Shown piece by piece: positions 34,986-47,589 of a stretch of 64,000 nucleotides of DNA. Below the pieces are notes generated by a model. The model saw only the letters and a program-made list of their open reading frames with translations, was not told the DNA's origin and made no database searches. How positions within the stretch are numbered: the first letter of the stretch is position 1; the number at the start of each line of letters is the position of its first letter. Location: contig JASVEC010000011.1 in assembly GCA_030770535.1 (NCBI GenBank), positions 1,116,001-1,180,000 on the forward strand, given 5' to 3'. Both the position numbers and the translations under genes were made by a program. This DNA comes from Batkoa obscura. Lineage: Eukaryota > Entomophthoromycota > Entomophthoromycetes > Entomophthorales > Batkoaceae.

Positions 34986-37107
34986 ATATAGTGATAGTAA
35001 TTAAAGTTGTAATATGTAAATAAATATATACTTTTATAAACTTTATTAAGAAATATTTATTATTGACTACTTTATAGCCAATATTACAGATTGATTTCCT
35101 ATCAAATAAATAAACTATTTTAATGTTATAATTACACTGTTAATATATCACTAAGTTAATAAATAGCTGCATGGGAGGAAGTGATTAGCCCTAAAACTAT
35201 AATTAATCATCCCTATATAATACAACCAATATAATAATAGTTTTTATTTATTATTACAACTACTTGCTCTTTGGCTATTTATTAACTTAGCTATCAATAA
35301 TTTAAATAATATCAACATTTAATAATTGATTTCTATTATTTAATAAATTATTTGCTTGGTTAGTAAATATTGAAGCTTTTAAATTTTCAGTTATTTTTGT
35401 AAGATAAGCTGGGGTTGATCTTTTAATTTTTCTATTTTCTATAGACTCTATAACTTTAATTGGAATTAGATCACTTCTTTTTGATCTATCAGATACTGGA
35501 TAGCAATGTAGTTTATTATCACGTTTAATAAAGTGTAAATACTTTTTAATACCTTGTATTTCTATTATTTTTTTGTATCTTTGTTTCTTTCATACTTTTT
35601 AAAAATTATATTTGTTTTCCCATTATTGACAGTTGAGTTATTAATTCTATTTTATGTTCACAAATAAAAATCTCAAATTTTGAAATTAATTGATCAATAT
35701 CTTCTATTTTACCTAATGCTTCAAAACTATTTTTCCATTGTGAAAGATTTCCAAAATGTCCGTCAACTAACTATACTTTTTCCATGATGCTCAGCAAAAA
35801 AATTAAGATCAATATTTAAACTACTATTTATTTTATAAATTTCTTCAAATACATAATGTAAAAACTCTTGAGATTTAAAATGATATCCTGTATCTATTTA
35901 TATATTAATTTTTGCAAACTTTTTAAACAAAGGCTCTTTAGATATTAAATCAATTAAATAATCTCCTGCATATGCTGGCTGAATCATGATTTAATATTTC
36001 AGATAAATAATCAAAATAAACTTTGCCTATTGTTTTATCGTTTTTTAAATACAAAACGCCAAACCCTAATACTGATATAGCTTGTTTGTTATAATGATCT
36101 AAATTTGTTGGATTCTGGTTTTGTTCCTATTTCCATATTTTGTTTAAAGTCTAAAATTATTATACAACTTTTATTATTTAATTTTTCAATAGTTTCATTA
36201 AGTATGTTTTTTTGAGTATCAACACAAAATTCATGTAATTTATATAACCTTTTTTCTTTATTGAAAGATTCTTCTATCTCTGCTTTATTTTTTGTCACTG
36301 TATTGTATTTATTTCATTTTCAAGTAACTTTTTTCTAACTGTATACTGGGCACATATATTACATAAATCTGTTTTTCTTGCTGTATTTTTAAAATTATTT
36401 GGGTATATATTTGAAAAATGTTGACCTAGCTATTGCTTTATCTTTTAAATCATTAAAATATTTACTATATATCATTCTTCTACTTTTATTTAATATATAT
36501 ATATTATCTGGTGAATATTTATTATCATTATTTTTATTTTTATTTTTATTACTATTATTATTATTATCAAATCTTGATGAAATAGTTGAATTATCAAGTA
36601 AATATTGTATAATAATCTCGATTTGCTCATCTTTTATTTTTTGTATTAATAATAGGTTGTAATATTGGTATTTTATTATTAATAATTATTTTTGAATAAT
36701 CATATTGATTTCTACTTATATTAAATCCAAAACTTTTACATGCATCAAAAAAATATACTGAAGCTATAGTCGATATAATGCTACTTGTTGGTTTTTATTT
36801 CCTGTTTCCCTTAAAGCACTAATTTTATACATTGCTTGATTAAGTCTGTTATTATTAATAATAAACTTTAATGACATTTCTTTTCCTTTTTTTGTTTTAT
36901 TATAAAATTCTATAAACTCTGGGTTATTGTGAATAGTTGTTAAAATTGATGTAAATGAATTACAATATTTATATAATGTACTTCTCCCTATTGTATTAAA
37001 ATTTTCAAAAATCCCATTTCAAAGTTTATTTATAAAAGCCTTTGGATTTTGTTTTTATTTTAATAAAAAACAAAGTCAAATAATTTATATAATTGTATAT
37101 TGTATAT

Positions 37108-37205
37108 GGGGATGTATTTTTTTGTTTAAGAATTTTACTAATAATTTTTCCGCTCAAATAGCGCTTAAAAAATGGAAAAAATAATGAAACCAAAAAAACA
37201 TCTTC
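37108..37205 (+). mobile_element. Miniature element, copy 15
   Basis: 98 bp, perfect ATAT duplication, inserted in T4; the matching site in T5 (about 44790-44810) is empty. Confidence 0.9.
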
Positions 37206-37240
37206 ATATCTGTTGTGAACATTTAATAAAAAAATAAAAA

Positions 37241-37602
37241 CACTGAAACATCGTTTCATCAGTTGTATGATTGATTGTCGCATAATAATCACTTAACCTG
37301 TTTACAAAACTAGTTGGAGTATAAAATAGATTTTTCAACAAAATAGCTCGAGGCTTTTTAATCGAATTGTTCCCTAATACTGTACTTTTAATAAAGCCAG
37401 TAAGTCTTATAGTATTTTACGCAAATTTTACAGTGGTATCTTCCATTCTATTTATTTTATGTAGTTCGTAGCTTATTGCGCACTATTCCTATTAATTTAA
37501 GTCTATCTTAGCTACACAAACTAAGGCCTTTTGACTTATGGCCAATTAATTAAGCTAGAACGAACTGCTTTTAACTCCAACCACTGAGTACCAACTTTCA
37601 CA
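37241..37602 (+). mobile_element. LTR-like segment shared by T4 and T5 (fossil)
   Basis: A shorter form (about 362 bp) of the LTR-like repeat. It lies at the same internal position in both T4 and T5, so it was inside the transposon before these copies dispersed. Confidence 0.7.
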
Positions 37603-37790
37603 AATATATAATTAAAAAAATAAAATAAATAAAACAATTCTTTGAAGTTAAATTTTTATATTTAATTTTAAGCTTTTTATAAATTTTAGCTAATCAAATT
37701 ATACATTAAAGACTTACAAATTCAAAAACTTAAAATTAATCCAAATTTTAGTTAAATTCTGAAACCAATTCGGACACCCCCCATTAGTGA

Positions 37791-37883
37791 TCTTTTGGCT
37801 TCATCACTTTTTCCACTTTTCAAAAGCAACTTTCCAGTAGAACAACTGTTAGTAAAATTTTTAAACAAAAAAATACATCCCTA
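37791..37883 (-). mobile_element. Miniature element, copy 16 (aged)
   Basis: Diverged copy directly beside the right terminus of T4. Confidence 0.65.
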
Positions 37884-38010
37884 TATTTTTAATTTTATTT
37901 AAATTAAAATAAAACTTTGTATTTTTTTAATATTTATATATATGTTTAACTCTTTATAATATCGATTTTATTAAAAAATAATTATAAATATCCCTGCTTA
38001 ATATATAAAA

Positions 38011-38106
38011 GATGTATTTTTTCAAAATTTTATTAACAAATTCTCTGCTTAAATAGTGCTTAAAAAACAAAGTAAAAATGATAAAGCCGAAAAAAACCAT
38101 CCCCCT
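38011..38106 (+). mobile_element. Miniature element, copy 17 (strongly aged)
   Basis: Recognisable by spacing and by the near-intact core (AGTGCTTAAAAAAC). Confidence 0.55.
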
Positions 38107-40228
38107 TATATATATATATTTTTTTTTTTAATTTGTTTATTATTGACTTTTTATTTAATATTATGTTGATTAATATTTTAGCTAATAATAATGCTTTTTA
38201 CTTTACAGATTTTTAATTTTGTTATCGTTATATATTTGTATTTTTAATTTTTTTAAAATAGTTTGGGTTTATAATAGTAATATTAATATTAAATTTTGGA
38301 TATAATTTTGTAATTATACAGATAAAATATGCTGGTTGGGATTTATACAACAGTTTTTAAAAATCAAATAAGCATTTAAAAAATTAGTGTCAGAGTATGA
38401 AATTTTTAAATTCAGTGAAATGCATATATTTAAAAGCCTTATACTTAAGAAATTATAAAAAAACATAAAAAAAATCAATATTTTATTTGAATTAAAACAT
38501 AGCTAGAATTTAATTACCGAGCTTTATTGATTTTCAGCCAAAAAATGCTAGATTTTTAAATTTGTGCTAATTTAAAATTATAAATGTTTTATAATTTATC
38601 AAAATTATTTTTATTAGTTTTTAAGTTTGTTAAGTTTTTATTACTAAAACAATTATTTTCTGAACTGTTTATATATTTTTATTTATTTTATGCTTTTTAC
38701 TACTCCTTTTAATTTTAAAAATTGTTTTTTGATTGTGTAATAAAGCTTTTTATAACTTTATTGGAAACTTATTAGCTTTTGTTTTTAGGAAAAAACTTGC
38801 TAAAATGAAAAAAAAACAAATAACAAAAGATAGATAGCTTTAAAAATTATCACAAACTAGGTTAAAATAAAGTTGCATGAGTCTATCTATATAATCCATA
38901 GCTATAAATTTATTTACAACAGTTAAATTTCAATTATATAATTAACAACTATTTATTTTAAAATAAAAAATTAAGAAAAAAATGTAAACTAGTATAAAAA
39001 GCTATAAATTTGCAATAGTTTTAAATTTTATAAAAGTATTTTTAGTCAAAATTATTCAGGCTTTAAAGTTAGATATTTTTCAAAATAGCGTAAATAAATT
39101 TATTTTTATAAAAATTTAAAATTAGTAAAATCAAACTTTTTACTAGAATAAAAGTTGGTTAGTTTTAGCTTGTTTAATATTAAAAATATTAAATAAAACA
39201 TTTTTTTAGCTATATAATTACTGCATTAGCTTGTATATATTTATTATTATTATGAATATAATATAAAAACAGGAATAGTCAACGGTTGCTAAATTAACTT
39301 TACAGCAATAATTATTAATATTATCATAAAATAAAGTACTATAATAGTATTTTAATTAGTAAAAAGAAAAGCAAAAATAATACATGAGTGTTATATTTTT
39401 TATAATGTTATAATTGAGCTTGTTTATTTTGATAGTAAAATGCAAGAAACATAACAAAATATTACATACTAGTAGGTAAATTCATTAAAGAACAAAGCAC
39501 TTATATTATTAGCTGTCTTATAGTATTTAATTAGTTAAAATAAAAGCAAAGCTCGAAACAGTGGTGTTAAATATAAAAAGTATTTGGGTTTTAATTTATT
39601 ACAAGTGTTTATATATTGATTGTTGAACCAGATAATTAAAAATTAATCAATATAAATTAAGCTATTATTTTTGAAACTTGTATTGCTAAATTAATTATGA
39701 AGTCGATTTATAGAAATTACCATTTGTACTTTCTAAAACTTAAAAAATAGCTATAATATTTATTATACTTTTTAGCCTGGTTAAGAACTTTTAACTATAG
39801 TTGTTTGCAAATTAAAAAGCTAGCTTTTTTAAAAAGAGAGCCCCTGTTTTAAATTTTTTATTATACTCTTTATTTTAATAAAAACTTGTTTATATTATTT
39901 AAAAATATTATTGTTGTATTATAATATAATCTTAAATTAATAAACAGGACATGAGCAACGATCACGTTTTTTACTAATAACCACTTAATTTATAAATAAT
40001 AAATTAAGTAAACCTCACACAACTGAAATTTTAATTTAACATTGAATGATCTACCAATGGTTCATTATTTATTTGTTCTCTATTAAAGCATTATTCTTTA
40101 TAACTTGAATAATTATCAATAAAAAACGTGATTATTGATACATGTACTGCTTATTTATTAGCTTAAAGGTCAAGTTATTTTAAAAAGTATCCATAAACTT
40201 ACTAAAAGTATCTAAAAAACAAGAATTA
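38107..40228. other. AT-rich region with no gene seen
   Basis: About 2.1 kb of very AT-rich DNA with stops in every frame and no miniature elements. It may be old mobile DNA beyond recognition. Confidence 0.4.
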
Positions 40229-40326
40229 GAAGTGTTTTTTTTAGTTTCATTTTTTCCGCTTTTTAAGAAGAGCGTATTATTTGAGTGCAGAAACTGTTAG
40301 TAAAACTCTTTTAAACAAAAAAAAAT
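40229..40326 (-). mobile_element. Miniature element, copy 18 (strongly aged)
   Basis: Both arms and the GTTAGTAAAA block are recognisable; a small internal insertion lies in the core. Confidence 0.55.
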
Positions 40327-40660
40327 CTCAATTGATTTTGCTAATAAGTTTACAATTATAGAAAACTGATTATAAAGACAATTGTATTTTTGCAAATGAA
40401 AGTGGATGGAAAACTATTATAGTATGATTCGAGGCTAAGTAAGATCCTGAGAGGGAAAACAAGCTTATATACAAATAAAACTAAATCAAAAAGAGATCTG
40501 CTAACTTTTCAGTTATGTTGGTACTATTAATGTAATAGATGTGAGTATTTACACCCAGTTGATAGCTCCAAATATAGTGCCAATAATAGTCTAATTCTGC
40601 TAAGCTTTTAAAAAACTTTTTGATGTAGTTAAAGAAAGATACCTAAAAAAACTAATGTTT
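40327..40660. other. Spacer in island
   Basis: No gene or repeat recognised. Confidence 0.35.
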
Positions 40661-40757
40661 GGGATGTATTTTTTTGTTTGAGAATTTTACTAATAATTTT
40701 TCCACTGAAGCAACGCTTAAAAAACGGAAAAAGGGATAAAACCAAAAACAACACCCC
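40661..40757 (+). mobile_element. Miniature element, copy 19
   Basis: 97 bp, slightly diverged core (AACGCTTAAAA); its duplication is not preserved. Confidence 0.8.
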
Positions 40758-41030
40758 ATATGTTAATTTACTCTTTATTACTTTTTTTTTGAAATATTAA
40801 ACTCTATACCTTGCTTTTATGAATTATTTGATTGTAATTCTCTATATCAATTTCAAAATTTCAAAATTCCATAACTACCGATGAAATTGGTAATATAAAC
40901 TTAATTGAAGATGCAACCCTTCTAATTATTAATAGAAATGCATTAATTTAAATGCAAAACGTTACATGTTAAATCTAAATCATACTGTGAAAAGCCGTAA
41001 AAAAAGTACCCTTAAAACAAACATAAAATA
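40758..41030. other. Spacer between miniature elements
   Basis: No gene or repeat recognised. Confidence 0.3.
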
Positions 41031-41128
41031 GGGATGTGTTTTTTTATCTAAGAATTTTACTAATAATTTTTCCACTCAAACAGCGCTTAAAAGATAGAAA
41101 AAGTGATGAACCCAAAAAAAACACCCCC
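41031..41128 (+). mobile_element. Miniature element, copy 20
   Basis: 98 bp, core CAGCGCTTAAAA intact, right flank ATAT. Confidence 0.85.
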
Positions 41129-41474
41129 ATATCTATCATAGTTAAATGTAAGTCAATATTAATAAAGCACTTTAATAATTATAAATAAAAAAACAAATGT
41201 GTTAATTATAAAAAAGCTAATAATTTTAGATCTTGTACAAAGACAGGTAAGTTTAAAAGATCAAAATTAAAAGATGATGGATTTTAAATATGAAATTGTA
41301 TGTTAAAAAAATTTATTATCAAACTATAAAGTATATACTTGATATATCAAGAAGTTTTTAGATAGTTAGTATAAGTGAATTAGAAATAATAATAAAAGAG
41401 TTTTAAAATATTAAAATATATACTTCTTAATGAACATGTTCAGTTTTTTGATAAGTAAATAATTTAATAATATT
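41129..41474. other. Spacer between miniature elements
   Basis: AT-rich, no gene or repeat recognised. Confidence 0.3.
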
Positions 41475-41574
41475 GGAGATGTGTTTTTTGTTTAAGAATT
41501 CCACTAAATAGACTTTTCGCTCAAATGGCGCTTGAAAATAGTAAAAGTGATGAACCCAAAAAAAACACCCCCCC
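41475..41574 (+). mobile_element. Miniature element, copy 21
   Basis: About 100 bp, mildly diverged core (TGGCGCTTGAAAA), right end with a run of eight C. Confidence 0.82.
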
Positions 41575-44215
41575 AATATATGCTGAAATTATTATTTTTC
41601 GTTTGTTTTTCAATTTTATTAACTTTTATATTTGTAAAATTTAATTTTTCATTAGTTTGGAAGCTCTCTATGATTAAGTATCTGCATAGATTATATTTAA
41701 TAGTAAGATAAGATATACGGTACAAAATTGTATCTTGCTTTTATATAATTTTCTATTTGATAACTAAACTACATTATCAATAAAATTAAAATATTTTTGA
41801 GTTTTAAAAGATTGCTTATTTCTGCATTTTTAACCCAACAAATCATATATTTAGTTATTTTTTATGTTATTAAGCTAACAATTTGTAAGAGAATTCGAAT
41901 TTATTGCCATTTTGATGTTTTTAATTTATGGACCACCAACCAGTGAAATTGTAAACCAAAGTTTTGAAAGGCCTATTTATTTGAAATTTTTTTTTGAGAT
42001 TCAGAGTTAGTTATTAAGTACAACTGTTATAATATGTATTGACACACCCTACAACTTTTTAAATTTAGTTTTATAGATATAATATAAATCTTTCGATAGT
42101 ATAAATAGTAGCTAAATGTTTTTTTTTAATAACGTCGTAATTCTTTTTATATTTAAATAATAGCAAAATGTACGGATATTAGGCACTCGAAATTATCACT
42201 GTTTAAATCAGCTCAACGCTCCCCTCTCCTTACTACCTGTAATACTTGCATCAGTTATATTATAATAAAGAATTCAAAGTTGGAAACATTAAGACAAACT
42301 TTTAAAAGTTTATTTTTTAAAGCATTAAAAGCTAAATAGCATTTATTAACAACTAAAACTTTTTTTTAGCAATTCGAAGTAAAGCAGCGCTGTAATAAAT
42401 TTAAGTATAAACTTTCTATAATATTTTGCAAATCCAAGAAAAACTTAAGCTCTCTCACATTCATAGTAAAGCATATAAGCATTTAAGCAACAGCTTTTAA
42501 TTTAATTTACTAGGTATAGAGGGTAACTTTTGATTTAAAACTTCTATAAATAGCCCAAGAAATTTAAAATTGTCTAAAAGAATAAGCAGTTGCAATTATA
42601 ACTTAAAGTTAATTGAGCAAAAAGGATTAAATACTTGTGTTTGAAATAATTTATGATCTATCTTTTGGGAAGTTAAGTAGTTCCTGAAAAAATGTTGTCT
42701 ACTAAATCCTATAAAATATAGCTAAGTATGTATATTAAATGATTTTTAGGGTTCTTGGTTGATTGAAAAAAGCTTCTATAAGATCTTTAGTGCATATTTT
42801 TCCTGATTTTTAATATCCATTTGTACTTACCAGCATGTGGGTATTGAATTTACTGTGAAAAGCATTTTAGCTCTACAAAGCCTATCCAACAGCATTATCA
42901 ATTTCTGAAAATAGAAACAAACCTTTAATTAATGACTTTAGTAAGCTTTTGGTTATAATCTATACAACTTTTATATAAACCATATTTTCTAATTATTAAA
43001 AATGGTAGTTATAATTTTTTTGACTAAACATCATTTTAAATTCAACAATAACTTTTAAACTTTTTTCCCTTTTGCTTAGTGTTTAAATGATTTCCTTAAA
43101 TTTTAAAGGTTATAAACATAGAGTTACACCAGTATAGACTTTGTATTCTGTGTAACATATTTAAGGCTTTTATCAGCTATATCAAAAATGCTTTTATATT
43201 TTTAGCCAATTTAAAAAATTTAGCTCTTTATTTGCTAATAAACGTTTGATTTAATTTATATAATAAAGTGCATAACTTTGTTTTTAAACAGATTAATATT
43301 ACTAAGGATACTAGATTTATAAAATTCATATATTGTATTATTTCGATTAAAATGTATTATAAACCAATTTATTAACTTTTTCTGACAGCTGTCTTTATGT
43401 CAACAAAATTGGCTAGTAGAACTTCAATTGACTTTTGTATATTTAAAGCCTTAAATTTAACCAGTAGTTTTTTAAGTATAAAACTAAACACCACCATCAC
43501 AAGCGCCAGATATTAAACTTATTAAAAATATACTCTAGCTATTTTTGTAATTATAACTAATTATTACTTAGAACTTTATAAATGTAGTAGGTGGGAAATT
43601 TTCTGAGTAGTTAAAACCTTCTTGCTTATGTATATAAAGCTTGGTTTTTTTGACTTGGATTGGATTTATAATTTTGTTTGTCAATTTAAATTTTGTGACT
43701 TAACAACTTTTGTAAAGAAAATTATAACCAACAACCCCCAAAAAGTTGTCTTTTACCAAATTTAAAACTATCAGCAGGGATATATATTAATAAGCATAAT
43801 TTGGGAAACATTTTTTCTAGCAGGATAATTCAAATAGTTATTTAGTCCCGAAATAACAGCAGTGATAACTTTTGGTTAAAATGTATCTTCATTAATTTGG
43901 TATTTATAGATATTATAGTCAGTGCTTGTTTCTGAATTATTCAATTCAGCTTTATAGTATAGTATAGTATATAAAAATTGGATAGGCTAATTTGCAAATT
44001 TCGTTAGTTATATAAAAACTAAACAATTATAATACCTAAAAATTCAGTTTTTTAAGTAAAGAGTTGTAATGTTTATTATCAAGTACTATTACAGGAAAAG
44101 CTATAATTAGCTTATTAAATTTAATAGGAATTAATAAGTAGAACACTTAAAGCTTTTATAAAATAAAGAACAATTTCAGTAGTACTAAAAGTGTAAAAGT
44201 ACATGAATAGACTCT
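41575..44215. other. AT-rich region with no gene seen
   Basis: About 2.6 kb with no frame over 60 codons that looks coding and no miniature elements. Confidence 0.4.
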
Positions 44216-44398
44216 ATATGGGGGTGTCCGAATTGGTTTCAGAATTTAACTAAAATTTGGATTAATTTTAAGTTTTTGAATTTGTAAGTCTTTAATGTAT
44301 AATTTGATTAGCTAAAATTTATAAAAAGCTTAAAATTAAATATAAAAATTTAACTTCAAAGAATTGTTTTATTTATTTTATTTTTTTAATTATATGTT

Positions 44399-44764
44399 TG
44401 TGAAAGTTGGTACTCATTAATTGGAGTTAGAGGCAGTTCTAGCTTAGTTAACTTGGCCGTAAGTCAAAAGGCCTTAGTTTGTGTAGCTAAGATAGACTTA
44501 AATCAATAGGAGTAATACGCAATAAGCTACGAGCTATGTAAAATAAATAGAATACACAGGATACTACTGTAAAATCTACATAAGATATTGTCAGAAAGAC
44601 TTAGTGGCTTTATTAAAAGTAAAATATTAGGGAACAATTCAATTAAAAAGCCTCGAGCTATTTTATGTTGAAAAATCTATTTTATACTCCAACTAGTTTT
44701 GTAAACAAGTTAAGTAATTATTATGCGATAATCAATCATAGAGCTGATGAAACGATATTTCACA
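44399..44764 (-). mobile_element. LTR-like segment inside T5 (fossil)
   Basis: 366 bp, minus orientation; the counterpart of 37241-37602 in T4. Confidence 0.7.
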
Positions 44765-44855
44765 GTGTTTTGTATTTTTTATTAAATATTCAATAGCTAT
44801 ATAGTATATGATTATATAATTATTTGACTTTATTTTTTATTAAAATAAAAACAAA

Positions 44856-46600
44856 ATGCAAGCTTTTATAACTAAACTTCGAAATGGAATTTCTAAAAAC
44901 TTTAATACGATAGGGAGAAGTACATTATATAAATATTGTAATTCATTTACATCAATTTTAACAACTATTCACAATAACCCAGAGTTTATAGAATTTTATA
45001 ATAAAACAAAAAAAGGAAAAGAAATGTCATTAAAGTTTATTATTAATAATAACAGACTTAATCAAGCAATGTATAAAATTAGTGCTTTAAGGGAAACAGG
45101 AAATAAAAACCAACAAGTAGCATTATATCGACTATAGCTTCAGTATATTTTTTTGATGCATGTAAAAGTTTTGGATTTAATATAAGTAGAAATCAATATG
45201 ATTATTCAAAAATAATTATTAATAATAAAATACCAATATTACAACCTATTATTAATACAAAAAATAAAAGATGAGCAAATTGAGATTATTATACAATATT
45301 TACTTGATAATTCAACTATTTCATCAAGATTTGATAATAATAATAATAGTAATAAAAATAAAAATAAAAATAATGATAATAAATATTCATCAGATAATAT
45401 ATATATATTAAATAAAAGTAGAAGAATGATATATAGTAAATATTTTAATGATTTAAAAGATAAAGCAATAGCTAGGTCAACATTTTTCAAATATATACCC
45501 AAATAATTTTAAAAATACAGCAAGAAAAACAGATTTATGTAATATATGTGCCCAGTATACAGTTAGAAAAAAGTTACTTGAAAATGAAATAAATACAATA
45601 CAGTGACAAAAAATAAAGCAGAGATAGAAGAATCTTTCAATAAAGAAAAAAGGTTATATAAATTACATGAATTTTGTGTTGATACTCAAAAAAACATACT
45701 TAATGAAACTATTGAAAAATTAAATAATAAAAGTTGTATAATAATTTTAGACTTTAAACAAAATATGGAAATAGGAACAAAACCAGAATCCAACAAATTT
45801 AGATCATTATAACAAACAAGCTATATCAGTATTAGGGTTTGGCGTTTTGTATTTAAAAAACGATAAAACAATAGGCAAAGTTTATTTTGATTATTTATCT
45901 GAAATATTAAATCATGATTCAGCCAGCATATGCAGGAGATTATTTAATTGATTTAATATCTAAAGAGCCTTTGTTTAAAAAGTTTGCAAAAATTAATATA
46001 TAAATAGATACAGGATATCATTTTAAATCTCAAGAGTTTTTACATTATGTATTTGAAGAAATTTATAAAATAAATAGTAGTTTAAATATTGATCTTAATT
46101 TTTTTGCTGAGCATCATGGAAAAAGTATAGTTAGTTGACGGACATTTTGGAAATCTTTCACAATGGAAAAATAGTTTTGAAGCATTAGGTAAAATAGAAG
46201 ATATTGATCAATTAATTTCAAAATTTGAGATTTTTATTTGTGAACATAAAATAGAATTAATAACTCAACTGTCAATAATGGGAAAACAAATATAATTTTT
46301 AAAAAGTATGAAAGAAACAAAGATACAAAAAAATAATAGAAATACAAGGTATTAAAAAGTATTTACACTTTATTAAACGTGATAATAAACTACATTGCTA
46401 TCCAGTATCTGATAGATCAAAAAGAAGTGATCTAATTCCAATTAAAGTTATAGAGTCTATAGAAAATAGAAAAATTAAAAGATCAACCCCAGCTTATCTT
46501 ACAAAAATAACTGAAAATTTAAAAGCTTCAATATTTACTAACCAAGCAAATAATTTATTAAATAATAGAAATCAATTATTAAATGTTGATATTATTTAAA
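44856..46600 (+). pseudogene. Decayed DDE-type transposase of T5
   Basis: Coding-like pieces occur in changing frames. An N-terminal piece of 93 codons starts at 44856. A middle piece with an Asn/Lys run leads to STFFKYIPKNF and the cysteine pair CNICAQY near 45540. A 69-codon piece (45603-45812) carries LDFKQNMEIG with a likely first catalytic Asp; IDTGYHF (about 46004) carries a likely second Asp, and FFAEHHGKSIV (about 46110) a likely acidic third position. The frame is interrupted at several places (at least five), so this copy cannot make a complete enzyme. An antisense open frame at 45239-45502 is a shadow of the Asn-rich stretch. Confidence 0.75.
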
Positions 46601-47277
46601 TTATTGATAGCTAAGTTAATAAATAGCCAAAGAGCAAGTAGTTGTAATAATAAATAAAAACTATTATTATATTGGTTGTATTATATAGGGATGATTAATT
46701 ATAGTTTTAGGGCTAATCACTTCCTCCCATGCAGCTATTTATTAACTTAGTGATATATTAACAGTGTAATTATAACATTAAAATAGTTTATTTATTTGAT
46801 AGGAAATCAATCTGTAATATTGGCTATAAAGTAGTCAATAATAAATATTTCTTAATAAAGTTTATAAAAGTATATATTTATTTACATATTACAACTTTGG
46901 CTAATATCACTATACAGGCTATATTAGTAAAATCTTTTCTAATCCAGAAATTTATTAAATTTAATAAAAATTCCGCTAATTAACAATATAAATTATAACA
47001 AAATAATTCAAAACTGTGTCGGGGGTACTTTTGGCTTTTAATAAAGAATTTATTTTTATAGAATTTTAAGCAAAGTTTTTAAAATATAGAATATTCGAAA
47101 ATTGGATAAAAAAATGAAACCAATTCGGACACCCCCATATAGCAACAAAAAATAGAGCAGAAATAGAAGAATCCTTTAATAAAGAAAAAAGTTATATAAA
47201 TTACGTGGATTTTACATTAATACTCAAAAGAATATATTTAATAAAACTATTAAAAAATTAAATAATAAAAGTTATAT

Positions 47278-47376
47278 GAGGGTGTTTTTTGTAACTTTAT
47301 CACTTTTTTTATCTTTTAAGCGCTATTTGAGTCGAAAAGTTGTTAATAAAATTCTTAAATACAAAAAAACAGCCAC
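47278..47376 (-). mobile_element. Miniature element, copy 22
   Basis: 99 bp, perfect ATAT duplication (47274-47277 and 47377-47380), in relic T6. Confidence 0.88.
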
Positions 47377-47490
47377 ATATAATAATTTTAGACTTTAAAA
47401 ACAAAATATGGATATAGGAAAAAGACCAAAATCCAATAAATTTAGATCATTATAATAAACAAGTCATATCAGTATTAGGTTTTGGTATTT

Positions 47491-47589
47491 GGGGATGTAT
47501 TTTTCTATTTAAGAATTTTACCAACAATCTTTCCACTCAAATAGCGCTTAAAAAATGGAAAAAATAATGAAACCAAAAAAAACACCCCC
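47491..47589 (+). mobile_element. Miniature element, copy 23
   Basis: 99 bp, perfect ATTT duplication (47487-47490 and 47590-47593), in relic T6. Confidence 0.9.

Larger units (their letters stand above)
34273..37782 (-). mobile_element. DNA transposon copy T4 (near-complete, minus orientation)
   Basis: Both termini are present (GGGGGTGTCCGAATTGG at the left, its complement ending CCCCCC at the right), with ATAT on the left and ATTA on the right. It is nearly identical to T5 in reverse; a 69-codon transposase piece at 36089-36298 is the same in both. Length is enlarged by nested inserts: an LTR-like repeat (34416-34880), a miniature element (34891-34985) and another (37108-37205). It also carries the truncated LTR-like segment 37241-37602 that T5 shares. 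Confidence 0.85.
44220..47136 (+). mobile_element. DNA transposon T5, 2.9 kb, complete termini, Sola-like
   Basis: Best-preserved copy of the family. It begins GGGGGTGTCCGAATTGG, ends with the exact complement, and is flanked by ATAT on both sides (44216-44219 and 47137-47140). The plus strand holds a decayed transposase between about 44856 and 46600. A truncated LTR-like segment (44399-44764) lies near the 5' end. The 4-bp duplication and the DFxxN ... HGKS-type transposase motifs resemble the Sola superfamily; I make that assignment from memory of the family, not from a search. Confidence 0.85.

Noticed and set aside
36399-36662. Plus-strand frame of 87 codons, with a twin at 45239-45502 on the minus strand
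   Set aside because: Both are antisense to the Asn/Lys-rich stretch of the transposase in T4 and T5.
37026-37292. Minus-strand frame of 88 codons
   Set aside because: Spans a miniature element and transposon sequence in T4; chance frame.
41504-41725. Minus-strand frame of 73 codons
   Set aside because: Begins outside and ends in a miniature element; no domain.
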